Shown: positions 32,574-41,131, counted from the first letter of the stretch. The stretch: DNA of 44,077 nucleotides from Nostoc sp. LEGE 06077 (GCF_015207705.1 NZ_JADEWI010000054.1:1-44077), one strand, 5' to 3'. Notes: generated by a model from the letters alone, not told the origin. Translations and numbers: made by a program.

Positions 32574-32780
32574 ATGCCTACTAAAAGACCTAGAACAACA
32601 ATCAGTTTTGACCCTGAAGACTACCAAGAGTTAGAGGAATGGGCAGAATCCGAATTTCGGTCAGTTCCTCAACTAATAAGTGTGATAGTCAAGAAGGCTC
32701 TGATTGAGAGAAGAGAAACAAGCGAACCAACCGCACAAAAAAAGTCTCCCAAGTCTAAAAGGAGTGAGGAAGAGGAGTAG
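32574..32780 (+). CDS. Ribbon-helix-helix DNA-binding protein
   Basis: A 68-residue CopG/RHH protein from ATG 32574; in-frame ATGs at 32562 and 32565 are possible alternatives. The strand is RPRTTISFDP, and the two helices are EDYQELEEWAESEF and SVPQLISVIVKKALIERRE. A Lys/Ser/Glu-rich tail follows (KKSPKSKRSEEEE). The gene is divergent from the actin-like gene, and repeats resembling RHH half-sites lie between them. It may repress both promoters or, like ParR, load the actin onto DNA. It ends 547 bp upstream of the replication gene, so it could also control copy number. Confidence 0.8.
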   Translation: MPTKRPRTTISFDPEDYQELEEWAESEFRSVPQLISVIVKKALIERRETSEPTAQKKSPKSKRSEEEE

Positions 32781-33287
32781 GCAAGCACTAAATGCTATTT
32801 AACTAAAAACTAACTACTTTTTAAGGAGAGCTAGAAGTAACAATCAAAATCAGCGAATTTTAAAGTAAGAAATCAAACTAATATTAAGTCCTAAGAGACA
32901 GAAACTCTTGTAAGATCGGGCTATTGCTGAAATGAAGCGATTAACGGAGGTAAAAACAGAAAAACGCTGAAACATAAAAAAACAAAGCGATACTAAGTGG
33001 TAAACGCTTTGTCCAATAGAAAAAATTAAATATTTGAATATCTAAGAGCGGGGTTCATCTCTAGAGAACCAAAAAAGTGGGTTTGTAGTTGGAAGCTCTA
33101 ACCACTGTTTGGCGAAAGAGATTATTTCGCACTGCTTTCTCATATTATATGAGGTGCTGTGAAAATTAACATATTTTCACTCGGAATTTTTGCATTCATA
33201 TTTATCAATTTTTTCTGACGGCAGAAAAAATACTAAACAAGCAAAACAGTAAATCTCATAGATATCAGGTGTAGCAGTGCGTTAACC
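32781..33287. other. Gene-free, inverted-repeat-rich leader; candidate origin
   Basis: There is no coding pattern here. Four inverted repeats stand out. ACAAAGCG pairs with CGCTTTGT (32982-32989 and 33005-33012). CTCATAT-T-ATATGAG is at 33139-33153. GTGAAAAT and ATTTTCAC (33159-33180) have a 6-bp loop. ATTTTTTCTG and CAGAAAAAAT (33208-33231) have a 4-bp loop. The stretch is AT-rich and immediately precedes the replication gene, which makes it the best origin candidate, but no iteron family is obvious. Confidence 0.4.
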
Positions 33288-33320
33288 CCCTCCAAATACT
33301 GAAAACCAGTTATTTGAGGG
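33288..33320 (+). promoter_or_regulatory. Hairpin sequestering rep ribosome-binding site
   Basis: CCCTC (33288-33292), AAATA and CTG (33294-33301) can pair with CAG (33307-33309), TATTT and GAGGG (33311-33320), leaving one-base bulges and an AAAAC loop. GAGGG is the ribosome-binding site for the GTG start at 33328, so folding would hide it. An antisense RNA or protein that opens the stem could set replication frequency. Confidence 0.5.
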
Positions 33321-33327
33321 TACATCT

Positions 33328-36300
33328 GTGATAAATAACAACCACGCTTTGGCAGAAAGCCAAAGTCTTGTGCCGAAGTTTAAATTTGCTGTCAACACTT
33401 GTGGCAAAAATAAAGACTGGGACTTTAAAAAGCTGTCGGCCAACTTCCAAGACGCAGAAGGCACTCTAGAAGATGTGCAGCAACACATTAAAGCAGGTCA
33501 CGCCATCTGTGCAGGATTATTAGGTAATAAATGGCGGAGTAAGGCCAACGTTATAGGTTCTCAATGGCTACTACTCGACATCGATAATTCTGATGTTGCC
33601 CGTGATGAGGATGGTAAACCAATTAAGGATGCAAACGGCAATTCTATCAAGGTTTACACTCCACAACTAACCATTGAACAAGCCCTAGCCCATCCCTTCA
33701 TCAAGAAACACTGCGCTTTACTGTATACCACTGCCAGTCACAAACCAGACTGGCATAAATTTCGGTTGATTTTCCCTCTGCCTCAATACGTTGAGGGTGC
33801 TGACACAGTAGAAGCTTGTACACGCTTCCTGATGCAGCAGTTACCCCATGACCCAGCCTGTAAAGATGCCAGCCGGGTATTTTATGGCAACACAGAAGCA
33901 GAATTTCTCATAGTCAACCCAGAAGCCACTTTACCAGATGAGTGGGTCACTGAAGCAATTGCGATCGCCCAGAAAGAGAGGGAAGAATACCAGCAGCGCA
34001 TTACTGAAATTGAGTCACGCCGTCAACAGTTTCGTGAAATCTCCGACGTTGAAGGCTGGGACACTGAGCAGCTGATCCAACAAGCACTATCATTTATCCC
34101 ACCCCGTAGCCTTGGCAGTGGTAACTACGACGAATGCCGAAGCGTGTTGATGGCTTTGGTCAATCACTATGGGGCATCTGAAGCTGAAATTATTGCCGAG
34201 AAGTGGTCGCCCTCTATCCCTGGTACAACCTGGAACATTCGCGCCAAGATTCGCAGCTTTCGGCGTGGGGGGATCAGCATTGGAACCTTGTTTCACATTG
34301 CCAAGCAGTACGGCTTCCGCTTTCCGCAACGGCAGTATGAACCGTATCAACGTGACAAAGGGCTGATTAGCCGTGAGCAGTGGGAGCTAGGACAAATTAG
34401 AGAGGATTTGACCAGCTTCCAAAATTTATTAAAGCAGGCGATCGCCCCATTTGTTTCGGCTGCTAAAGGATTTGTCAAATCGCCCGAACCAAAGCCCGAA
34501 CCCGAAATTACAACCGCTTTTAGGCAGGTCATTGTCTACCAGCGTGGCAATATCCCACACAGGAGCGACTTTACAGGCGATATTTATATTGAATGCCGAC
34601 CAGAGGAGCATATCGCCGCATGGGTGGAAGCGATATCTAAGGGCTGGACGCAAATTTTGGACAATTCCCATCCTGGGTTGGGCAAATCTTACAATGCTGG
34701 TCAACTAACAGCTGCCATGTTCGGTATTGATAAACTAATTTACCAGGATGCCAATCACAGAAACCCATCTACCCTACCCGTTGAGACTAACTTTGTTGAC
34801 CTGCCTGTGCGGCACAATGGTTTAAAAATCGACCCTACCCGCACAACCCCAACGGGTGCTAATTTCCTACTACAGCCAAAAGCGGGTGAAATTCCCGATA
34901 CTGATGGTAACTGTAGCCGAACTGGGTTATTTGGCGCATTCCGTGACAAAAACTTTGGTTCTTTAGATTTTGAAGAAAGTGCTATTAGCCCCATCTGCAA
35001 CGGTTGTGTCAATCAGAATCAGTGCCGTTTCGCTTATGGGAATGGTTTCGGCTTCCGTTTCCTCAAGCGCATGGTCATTCAAAATTACTCCGAAATTCGA
35101 GCGCATCCCGACTCTACCCCAGTCGAGTTAACTAATGTTGCTGGTGAACCTTTCACCGTGGGGCGCATTTGGGAAGAAGCAGGTACTCTCATTCAGCCTG
35201 TACACGACATTGACGTAGAGTTAAAAGATTTTGATACTACCGTTGGTTCCTTAGTCGCTGGCGGCTTACCCCCTGAGCAATGGTCAAAACTCCAAACCTT
35301 TTTACCAGTTTTGCGCTCTCTCCTCAATGGAAATATTAAACCTGATTCTCGCTACGGCTTTAATGACGCTGCACTAAGAGAAGAATTAGGCGAATTTCCC
35401 TCTAGCTTAGATATTGAAGCAATTCGGCAGATATTACAGCCAAATTTAGAATTTCTGGCTGATTTAGACTCTATTGATCTCACTACTGATAAACAACTGC
35501 AAAAAAGTGCCGCCGCTCGTTTCGCTGCCAAGCGGGTAGCTAAGGACAGCGCACGACAAGCGGGTAAACAGTTCTTTGATTTGCCCTTGTACTGGTTTCC
35601 CGATTTCCTCGAAGCTTGGAAGGGTGAGGGTTCTTTAGCTTGCAAATGGGGTACATTGACCATTAAGCGCCCTTACACCAAATATACTGAATTAGCCTAC
35701 TCCGCCCAATTCAATATTTACCTTGATGCCACTATCAGCCCGGAGCGGTTGAAATTGAACCTTGGCTACGATGACTCAATGTTGGTCATAGGACAGTCAC
35801 GCCCCGACTACAGTAATTTAACAGTTGCCAACGTCGTTGGGCTGGGTAAACTGCCGAAAAAACGCTCTCCTTCTTTAACCTACCGCGTTGATGCCCTCAA
35901 GGAAATTTTGCTCAAGATACACAAAAAACTCGGCATCATCGAGTGGAAACAAATTGCTGACAAAGCAGAAGACCGCATTGAATACGGTCACTTTGTCGAT
36001 GGTCGTGGTGTTAACCGCTTTAGTGACTGTGACGCTCTAGCCTCTTTTGGCATTCCCTACCAAAACATCGGTGCTGTGGCTGCAAATCTTCAGGTGATGA
36101 CAGGGAAGCAAGTCAACGTGGGAAATTCAGAAGACATCCTTCAAAAGTATCTCACTGAATTGATCCGAGCCGAAATCATTCAAGAAATTGGCCGATTACG
36201 CGCTCATCGTCGCCCCAATGAGGAGCTAACTTTTTATTTCTGCGCTGACTATGACCTGAGTTTTCTGTTAGATGAACTGCCCGGAGTCAAGTTAGAGGTT

Positions 36301-36816
36301 GTCGATGCCTGTACTTTATGCACCGAAGCGGGTAGCCGAGATCAGCAAACTGGACACGCCATTGTCAAAGCCTTCACCCAGCTTTGGCAGTCGCACCAGA
36401 AAATTGGCCAAAAAGCGATCGCCAAGATTCTGGACATCTCCCAAAGTTGGGTTAGCCGATTTACACAGCGTTGGGGGGGGTGGTGCAGATTCAAAAAAAT
36501 ATTACTACTGCTATTAGATAGTCTTTATAGCGATAGTAATAAAAATTTGACAGACCTGAGCGATGAGGAAAAATGGTTTGCCCATGAATACTTCCCGATG
36601 CTGGTTAATGAATCGGAATCATCTCCCGATGATGCCCTGAAGTATGTAGCTGAAGTTGCCACAAGGGTTACTAATACTGCAATGCGGCGAATTCTGCACA
36701 GTTGCACCCCGGCTGTTAGGGCTGGCTTATTGATGATTATTTTGCGTTGCTTACCTGCTGAAGTTTACTCCGACTTTGCCTCGATGCCAGCCGAATGTAA
36801 CCCGACAGTGACCTGA
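33328..36816 (+). CDS. Plasmid replication protein, CyRepA1-like
   Basis: A 1162-residue protein resembling the cyanobacterial plasmid initiator family CyRepA1. The N-terminal part has a primase-polymerase-like core: WLLLDIDN (acidic pair Asp84/Asp86), LTIEQALAHPFIKKHCALLYTTASHKPDWHKFRLIFPL and the following DASRVFYGN box. A second P-loop-like region (NSHPGLGKSYNAG, about residues 445-457) suggests a helicase/ATPase half. A Cys cluster C-x2-C-x5-C (about 555-564) may bind zinc. The C-terminus carries a helix-turn-helix (KAIAKILDISQSWVSRFTQRW, about 1030-1050), probably for origin recognition. It starts with GTG behind GAGGG. It replicates this plasmid by inference from the family. Confidence 0.75.
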   Translation: MINNNHALAESQSLVPKFKFAVNTCGKNKDWDFKKLSANFQDAEGTLEDVQQHIKAGHAICAGLLGNKWRSKANVIGSQWLLLDIDNSDVARDEDGKPIKDANGNSIKVYTPQLTIEQALAHPFIKKHCALLYTTASHKPDWHKFRLIFPLPQYVEGADTVEACTRFLMQQLPHDPACKDASRVFYGNTEAEFLIVNPEATLPDEWVTEAIAIAQKEREEYQQRITEIESRRQQFREISDVEGWDTEQLIQQALSFIPPRSLGSGNYDECRSVLMALVNHYGASEAEIIAEKWSPSIPGTTWNIRAKIRSFRRGGISIGTLFHIAKQYGFRFPQRQYEPYQRDKGLISREQWELGQIREDLTSFQNLLKQAIAPFVSAAKGFVKSPEPKPEPEITTAFRQVIVYQRGNIPHRSDFTGDIYIECRPEEHIAAWVEAISKGWTQILDNSHPGLGKSYNAGQLTAAMFGIDKLIYQDANHRNPSTLPVETNFVDLPVRHNGLKIDPTRTTPTGANFLLQPKAGEIPDTDGNCSRTGLFGAFRDKNFGSLDFEESAISPICNGCVNQNQCRFAYGNGFGFRFLKRMVIQNYSEIRAHPDSTPVELTNVAGEPFTVGRIWEEAGTLIQPVHDIDVELKDFDTTVGSLVAGGLPPEQWSKLQTFLPVLRSLLNGNIKPDSRYGFNDAALREELGEFPSSLDIEAIRQILQPNLEFLADLDSIDLTTDKQLQKSAAARFAAKRVAKDSARQAGKQFFDLPLYWFPDFLEAWKGEGSLACKWGTLTIKRPYTKYTELAYSAQFNIYLDATISPERLKLNLGYDDSMLVIGQSRPDYSNLTVANVVGLGKLPKKRSPSLTYRVDALKEILLKIHKKLGIIEWKQIADKAEDRIEYGHFVDGRGVNRFSDCDALASFGIPYQNIGAVAANLQVMTGKQVNVGNSEDILQKYLTELIRAEIIQEIGRLRAHRRPNEELTFYFCADYDLSFLLDELPGVKLEVVDACTLCTEAGSRDQQTGHAIVKAFTQLWQSHQKIGQKAIAKILDISQSWVSRFTQRWGGWCRFKKILLLLLDSLYSDSNKNLTDLSDEEKWFAHEYFPMLVNESESSPDDALKYVAEVATRVTNTAMRRILHSCTPAVRAGLLMIILRCLPAEVYSDFASMPAECNPTVT

Positions 36817-37017
36817 GAAAATTTATCGCTTTTCATTTCTACTGACCTATCAGTAATAAAAGATGCTCCCCTTCATGATTCTGTACTTAATCATTGAGTG
36901 AGCGTCCAGTTCACTATGCCTTTCCACGCTTTATCTATAGACTAAATCCCAAATACAGTAGTCGTGTATAAAAATTTCTGATGAACACAGCTTTTAGATT
37001 CCCTTGTCATTGCTCCT

Positions 37018-37725
37018 CTATTTAGCTCTAGCAGTGACACCTTTTTCATAGTGCAAAGTGTAGACACCAGTAGCGCGTAGCACTCGATACCACATTCCCA
37101 ACTGACAACCAGTAGAAAGTGCTTTACTCACGTTCATCTTTGCTACCTTTAATGGTTCAGGTGGTAAATCGCCATAGATGTCGCGGACAATCGCATCACT
37201 GTGCAGATGCAAATCAGGACGGCGGCGCATCAGAATCAAAATGGCATTTTGTACAGAGTATTCTAGAAATTCGGGCAGTAGTGGTAAAGACGTAGGTTTT
37301 CTTTTTGTAGCAAGTTTGGGGATGTCAGATATATCTATTTCATTTGTAGAAGAGTCCCCTGATTTGTCTTCTGTGATGGTTGGTTCGCTCTGGGACGTTG
37401 CTCCCGTTTGCTCACCAATTGCTGAATTATTTATCGCTGTGTTTTCTTCAACAATATTTTGCTGTTCAAAATACTCATCTTCAATATCGAGATCATCTTC
37501 TTGAGTTAAATTCTGCTGAAGAAAAACTTGTGTGGAGTGGAAATTAGATAAACCTCTAGAGGTAGAATACATCTGTTCTTCTGTTGCGTATCCTCTGATT
37601 AGAGCATCTAGAGCATTCATCTGGTTGTGAACAAGTTTGAGGCGGCGTTCCAACTCAGCCGCTTCCAAAATGTAGCGTTCACGTTCTGCTTCTAAGAACC
37701 TAACAATCGATGAATATTCAGCCAT
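37018..37725 (-). CDS. Coiled-coil / winged-helix protein
   Basis: A 235-residue protein. The N-terminus (residues 1-45: VRFLEAERERYILEAAELERRLKLVHNQMNALDALI) is a coiled coil. A long acidic disordered linker follows (QEDDLDIEDEYFEQQNIVEENTAINN onward). The C-terminal 80 residues (SVQNAILILMRRRPDLHLHSDAIVRDIYGDLPPEPLKVAKMNVSKALSTGCQLGMWYRV) look like a HARE/winged-helix DNA-binding domain. The architecture, a dimerizing helix, flexible arm and wHTH, suits a regulator or nucleoid-type protein. It diverges from the zinc-ribbon gene at 37760, with only 34 bp between them, so the promoters must overlap. No operon partner on its own strand. Confidence 0.7.
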   Translation of the reverse strand: MAEYSSIVRFLEAERERYILEAAELERRLKLVHNQMNALDALIRGYATEEQMYSTSRGLSNFHSTQVFLQQNLTQEDDLDIEDEYFEQQNIVEENTAINNSAIGEQTGATSQSEPTITEDKSGDSSTNEIDISDIPKLATKRKPTSLPLLPEFLEYSVQNAILILMRRRPDLHLHSDAIVRDIYGDLPPEPLKVAKMNVSKALSTGCQLGMWYRVLRATGVYTLHYEKGVTARAK

Positions 37726-37759
37726 AGGAATGATTAATTGTCTTTGAGGTAACAGACTT

Positions 37760-38005
37760 GTGGAAAGTAAGGAAGTTGTTGTTCAGGCTCACATTCGCGT
37801 CATCAAACAGAGAGCCTATCGCTTTGTGTGTAAGCAGTGCAATGAGGTGGTAGAACGCATCTGCTACCCATCCCAACCAAAGTATTGTGAACGCTGTCGT
37901 CCACCAAGGTCTACATCAAACCCACCTTCTACTCCTAAGTTAGTAAAATCTAAGGAGAAATTACCCATATCTATAACTGATGATTTAAGAGTTGTTGGCG
38001 AGTGA
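37760..38005 (+). CDS. Small zinc-ribbon protein
   Basis: An 81-residue protein starting with GTG, with GAGG eleven bases upstream. FVCKQCNEVVERICYPSQPKYCERCRPPR holds two CxxC pairs (residues about 23-26 and 46-49) plus an extra Cys, a treble-clef or zinc-ribbon-like site. The remainder is Pro/Ser/Lys-rich and probably disordered. Small Cys4 proteins next to plasmid regulators often bind DNA or act as anti-regulators, but nothing more specific can be read. It diverges from the wHTH gene at 37018-37725 and is followed by a 140-bp gap before a convergent gene. Confidence 0.6.
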   Translation: MESKEVVVQAHIRVIKQRAYRFVCKQCNEVVERICYPSQPKYCERCRPPRSTSNPPSTPKLVKSKEKLPISITDDLRVVGE

Positions 38006-38145
38006 GATTTAATCGTGCTTAAACTCATCAATGACAAACTCCACTATTGCTGCTTGTGAAATTGGGTCACTATAGCAGTCATAATTCAGTCAGCTTATCT
38101 TTCATCATCACTGGAAATTTTTGGCACCAAAGCTGACCTGTTTGG

Positions 38146-38601
38146 TTAGCTTTGTGGTTCTGATTTCTCTTTTTGCTCCTCTCCTGCTGCCTGTTGTTTT
38201 TTACTCTTGCCCTTCGTACTTTTTACAGTTGGTTCTGCTGATACCTGACTGCTGGCTTTTGTTGTTGGCTGATTTTCAGTAGTGGGATTTGATGACGTGG
38301 TATTATCCTCGCTTGGCTCTGCCTTGTGACGGCGACGGCTGCTTTTTTTCAACTCCCCTATCAAATATTTAATTCTGCTGCCACTCAAATGAATACCCAG
38401 CCCCTTCAGCATCTCTGAAACTTCATCGTAAGTGTAGCCGTACTTGTCAGAAGTCAGCTTCTCAATGTACCGCCTCATTTTCCGAATTGCGTCTCTGTCC
38501 GAGATATCTTCTCGCTCTTTTGGTTTTTGTTCCTTCAGCAGTTCGATTGCCTTATCAATCTTGCCCTTAGTGATTACTTCTGAATTCTGATGTTCAGCCA
38601 T
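38146..38601 (-). CDS. Lysine-rich accessory protein near mobilization genes
   Basis: A 151-residue basic protein. The first 95 residues are helical and resemble small relaxosome or regulator proteins (DRDAIRKMRRYIEKLTSDKYGYTYDEVSEMLKGLGIHLSGSRIKYLIGELKKSSRRR), where YTYDEVSEMLKGLGIHLSGSRIKYLIG is a helix-turn-helix. The C-terminal 55 residues are a low-complexity tail rich in Lys, Glu, Ser and Thr. It diverges from mobC across a 600-bp spacer that carries the mini-hairpin array and a possible nick region. A relaxosome accessory or a repressor of the mob promoter would both fit. Confidence 0.65.
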   Translation of the reverse strand: MAEHQNSEVITKGKIDKAIELLKEQKPKEREDISDRDAIRKMRRYIEKLTSDKYGYTYDEVSEMLKGLGIHLSGSRIKYLIGELKKSSRRRHKAEPSEDNTTSSNPTTENQPTTKASSQVSAEPTVKSTKGKSKKQQAAGEEQKEKSEPQS

Positions 38602-38686
38602 TGTTATCTCATGAATACCAATTAATTGTTAATTATCTCTTGTTTGAAAAAATCTGATTCAAAATCCTAAAAAAATTTGACTATTG

Positions 38687-39046
38687 CGGCTACGCCGAAT
38701 CGCCTTTTTCTGTGGCGGCTACGCCGTTATTTTTACCCAACCTGATGCTTTAAAAAAATCGACTATTACGGCTACGCCGAATTATCCTTTTGTATTACAG
38801 CTTCGCTGAATTATCTTATTGTGTCCCAGCTTCGCTGTTATTATCCTTCAATCTAAGCCAAAAAATCTAACTATTACAGCTTCGCTGAATCTAGAATTTT
38901 CATATACCAGCGTCGCTGTATTTACTTCCTCTGCTACGGCTACGCCGAACCAAAACTTACCTCCTGTTTGATTTTTGAAAATTCCGGCTACGCCGTTGAT
39001 ATATCCCTCTGTACGTTGTAGCATTGACAGCAGAACGGCTACGCCG
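38687..39046. repeat. Array of ten covarying 11-nt mini-hairpins
   Basis: Ten copies begin at 38687, 38716, 38769, 38798, 38827, 38877, 38908, 38937, 38985 and 39036. Six read CGGC-TAC-GCCG, three read CAGC-TTC-GCTG and one reads CAGC-GTC-GCTG. The second stem base pair changes from G-C to A-T on both sides together, so pairing is conserved while sequence is not. Spacing is 29 bp four times, 31 once, and otherwise 48-53. A longer unit AAAAAATC-ACTATTAC precedes copies 1, 3 and 6. The array fills most of the divergent spacer between 38601 and 39202, which has no gene. Confidence 0.85.
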
Positions 39047-39154
39047 CCCCTCGGCTCCTGGGGTCTGGCAACCTCACCCCCAAAATCCGGCTAGAAGCAA
39101 GCCATGTCTTAAAGCTAACGCTTTACCTCGCTGCGCTCGGACGACGGCTTGTTC

Positions 39155-39172
39155 AAGGGGGAGTACCCCCTT
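39155..39172. promoter_or_regulatory. Hairpin beside mob genes, candidate nick region
   Basis: AAGGGGG-AGTA-CCCCCTT is a 7-bp stem with a 4-nt loop, followed by AAAAAACCCCCC. It lies 29 bp before the mobC start. A short G/C-rich hairpin followed by an A-run next to relaxase genes is a common oriT layout, but the nick site cannot be proven from sequence. Confidence 0.35.
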
Positions 39173-39201
39173 AAAAAACCCCCCTCGTGTTGTCCCGAAA
39201 A

Positions 39202-39618
39202 ATGGTCAATCGCAAGCAATCAAAAAGACTTGTCAGAAAACATCTCTTCTCACTGAGGCTGAGTGATATCGAACTGGACTTGCTGCGTTTGAAATCAGCA
39301 GATGCGGGAATGTCAGCGAGTGAATTGATGAGGCGTAACGGATTACTGCGACCACTGCCCAAACGACTGAGCAAGATTAGTTTAAAAACATATTGGGAAT
39401 TAGGACAAATTGGTAACAACTTAAATCAGCTTGTCAAAGCCACCAACACAGCCATAAAGATGGGGCGTACTCCACCAGCCAACCCAAAACTGTTAGAAGA
39501 ACTTTTATTCGTGTTGCATCAGTGCAGACGGGACATTGCACAAGTTGACACCGAATCGGACGACTGGGAAGAAGATGAGGAGGGGGAAGAAGATGATTGG
39601 GAAGCAGACGAAAGGTAG
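39202..39618 (+). CDS. mobC: Mobilization protein MobC-like
   Basis: A 138-residue relaxosome accessory protein. The start chosen is ATG 39202; a GTG at 39187 is also in frame. KHLFSLRLSDIELDLLRLKSADAGMSASELMRRNGLL is a ribbon-helix-helix with the MobC pattern, and LSKISLKTYWELGQIGNNLNQLVKATNTAIK matches the conserved C-terminal MobC box (E-L-x-x-I-G-N-N-L-N-Q). The tail is extremely acidic (TESDDWEEDEEGEEDDWEADER). It overlaps the relaxase start by 26 bp. MobC-type proteins open the origin of transfer so that the relaxase can nick it. Confidence 0.85.
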   Translation: MVNRKQSKRLVRKHLFSLRLSDIELDLLRLKSADAGMSASELMRRNGLLRPLPKRLSKISLKTYWELGQIGNNLNQLVKATNTAIKMGRTPPANPKLLEELLFVLHQCRRDIAQVDTESDDWEEDEEGEEDDWEADER

Positions 39619-41131
39619 GGGTTTTCGTAAACTGTTAAATTATTTGCACAACAGCGAAAATGCCAAGCTGATTGGCGGTAACATGAGTGGCAGAAATCCT
39701 AGAGAATTAGCTAAAGAATTTCGGGTGTCTCGACAACTAAATCCAGATGCCGAACGTGTTGTTTATCATGTTTCTCTGTCAGCAGCTAAGGATGATGCAA
39801 TCTCTGAAGATAAATGGTGTGAAATTGGCAATCGCTACATGAAAGAGATGGGTTTTGATGCCAATCAGTACGCCATCTTCCGCCACGAAAACACCGACGA
39901 TGATCATGTCCACATTGCCGCCAGCCGAATCAAAATGGACACAGGGTTACTGGTCGATGATTCCTGGGATTATGTACGCTCTGAAAAAGTGCTGCGGCAG
40001 ATTGAAATTGACTACGATTTAGTTCAAGTTCAAGGCAGTAGAGAAAAACTGAATCGGACACAAAGCACAGGACAATTTCGGCGCATTCAGCGAGAGCAAG
40101 AAGAATATTCGCACGGTAGGCGTGATACTCCACCAGAAACCAGTGTTAAAGAGTCAATTCAGCAGACAATTGACCGCGCAACTGTTGATCATCCCCAGAT
40201 GCCCGAATTTATAACGCGGTTGCAGCAAGCTGGTATTAGTGTAAGGACAGGATTTACCAGGAATGGGAAGTCAAAAGGTATTTCATACCAGAAAGATGGA
40301 ATTGCTTTTAGTGGCACACAATTAGGTGCAGTTTACACCTTCCCTGGTTTGCAGAAATATCGTGGTGTTGACTACCAACCAGAGCGTGATGATGAGCGCA
40401 TTAGTCAACAGCTATTAAACCCAGCTAAACCACTGCCAATTGAGCAGATAGAAAAGCAATTTCTTGAGCTTCAACGGAAACAGCAACAGCCCCAATTCAC
40501 GCCACCAGCAGAAGATGAAAGTCTGCGCCCAGTATTGCAGAATTACCTCACTCAAAAACGAGGTCTAACCAATTTCCTTGTAGGGGCATTACAACGCCAG
40601 GGCTTAGGTTACATCGACACGCAGCAGCAGCATCGGGTTGTTTTTATCAAGCGCGATCTCAACGGTGAAAAGTCAGGCGCACTGGTTTGGGATACCCATC
40701 GAGAAGACAATCGCTGCATGGAATACCCTGAAAATAGCGATCGCTCACAGGGGTGGTTTCACTTAAAATTGGGTGGAGGGGTTGACTCCCAAATCGAGAG
40801 AGTTATCTTGTGCGATTCCCCAATTGAGGCGCTCTCAATTGCACATATTGATAGGGATGCACACAAAGGACAACCACCAGTTAGAACAATGTATATGGCA
40901 GTGGATGACCCGAACTCGTTGCCCCTTGAATTGCTCAAGAATGTGAACAGAATTGCTTTGGCATTTAATAACGATGAACAGGGCAACCAAACAGCCCAAG
41001 TTGTTCAAAAAATTCTGCCGCAGGCTAAAAGAGTTGAACCGTCTGGGCGGACTTGGAATGAGATTTTGATTGAAGCGCAGCAGCGAGAAATGCTTTCTCA
41101 GAAACAACGGTCTAGGGGTTTTAGTCGATGA
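39593..41131 (+). CDS. mobA: MobA/VirD2-family relaxase with Toprim-like C-terminus
   Basis: A 512-residue relaxase from ATG 39593, preceded by GGAGGGGG; earlier in-frame ATGs at 39536 and 39575 are inside mobC. The N-terminal relaxase domain has the candidate nucleophile Tyr17 in LLNYLHNSENA and motif III RHENTDDDHVHIAASRI with His98, His105 and His107 for metal binding. The middle region (about 165-310) is linker. The C-terminal part (about 320-505) resembles DUF3991/Toprim primase-type modules: LRPVLQNYLTQKRGL, then IERVILCDSPIEALSIAHI and RIALAFNNDEQGNQTAQ. A primase-like domain fused to a relaxase would prime the transferred strand. The plasmid is thus mobilizable, but no secretion channel is encoded here. 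Confidence 0.9.
   Translation: MIGKQTKGRGFRKLLNYLHNSENAKLIGGNMSGRNPRELAKEFRVSRQLNPDAERVVYHVSLSAAKDDAISEDKWCEIGNRYMKEMGFDANQYAIFRHENTDDDHVHIAASRIKMDTGLLVDDSWDYVRSEKVLRQIEIDYDLVQVQGSREKLNRTQSTGQFRRIQREQEEYSHGRRDTPPETSVKESIQQTIDRATVDHPQMPEFITRLQQAGISVRTGFTRNGKSKGISYQKDGIAFSGTQLGAVYTFPGLQKYRGVDYQPERDDERISQQLLNPAKPLPIEQIEKQFLELQRKQQQPQFTPPAEDESLRPVLQNYLTQKRGLTNFLVGALQRQGLGYIDTQQQHRVVFIKRDLNGEKSGALVWDTHREDNRCMEYPENSDRSQGWFHLKLGGGVDSQIERVILCDSPIEALSIAHIDRDAHKGQPPVRTMYMAVDDPNSLPLELLKNVNRIALAFNNDEQGNQTAQVVQKILPQAKRVEPSGRTWNEILIEAQQREMLSQKQRSRGFSR

Noticed and set aside
38687-39046. Mini-hairpin array as a CRISPR array
   Set aside because: The repeat is only 11 bp with internal variation, spacing alternates between 29-31 and 48-53 bp, and no cas genes are present.
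39024-39266. 80-residue plus-strand frame upstream of mobC
   Set aside because: Pro/Arg-rich low-complexity reading of the hairpin region that overlaps mobC in another frame.
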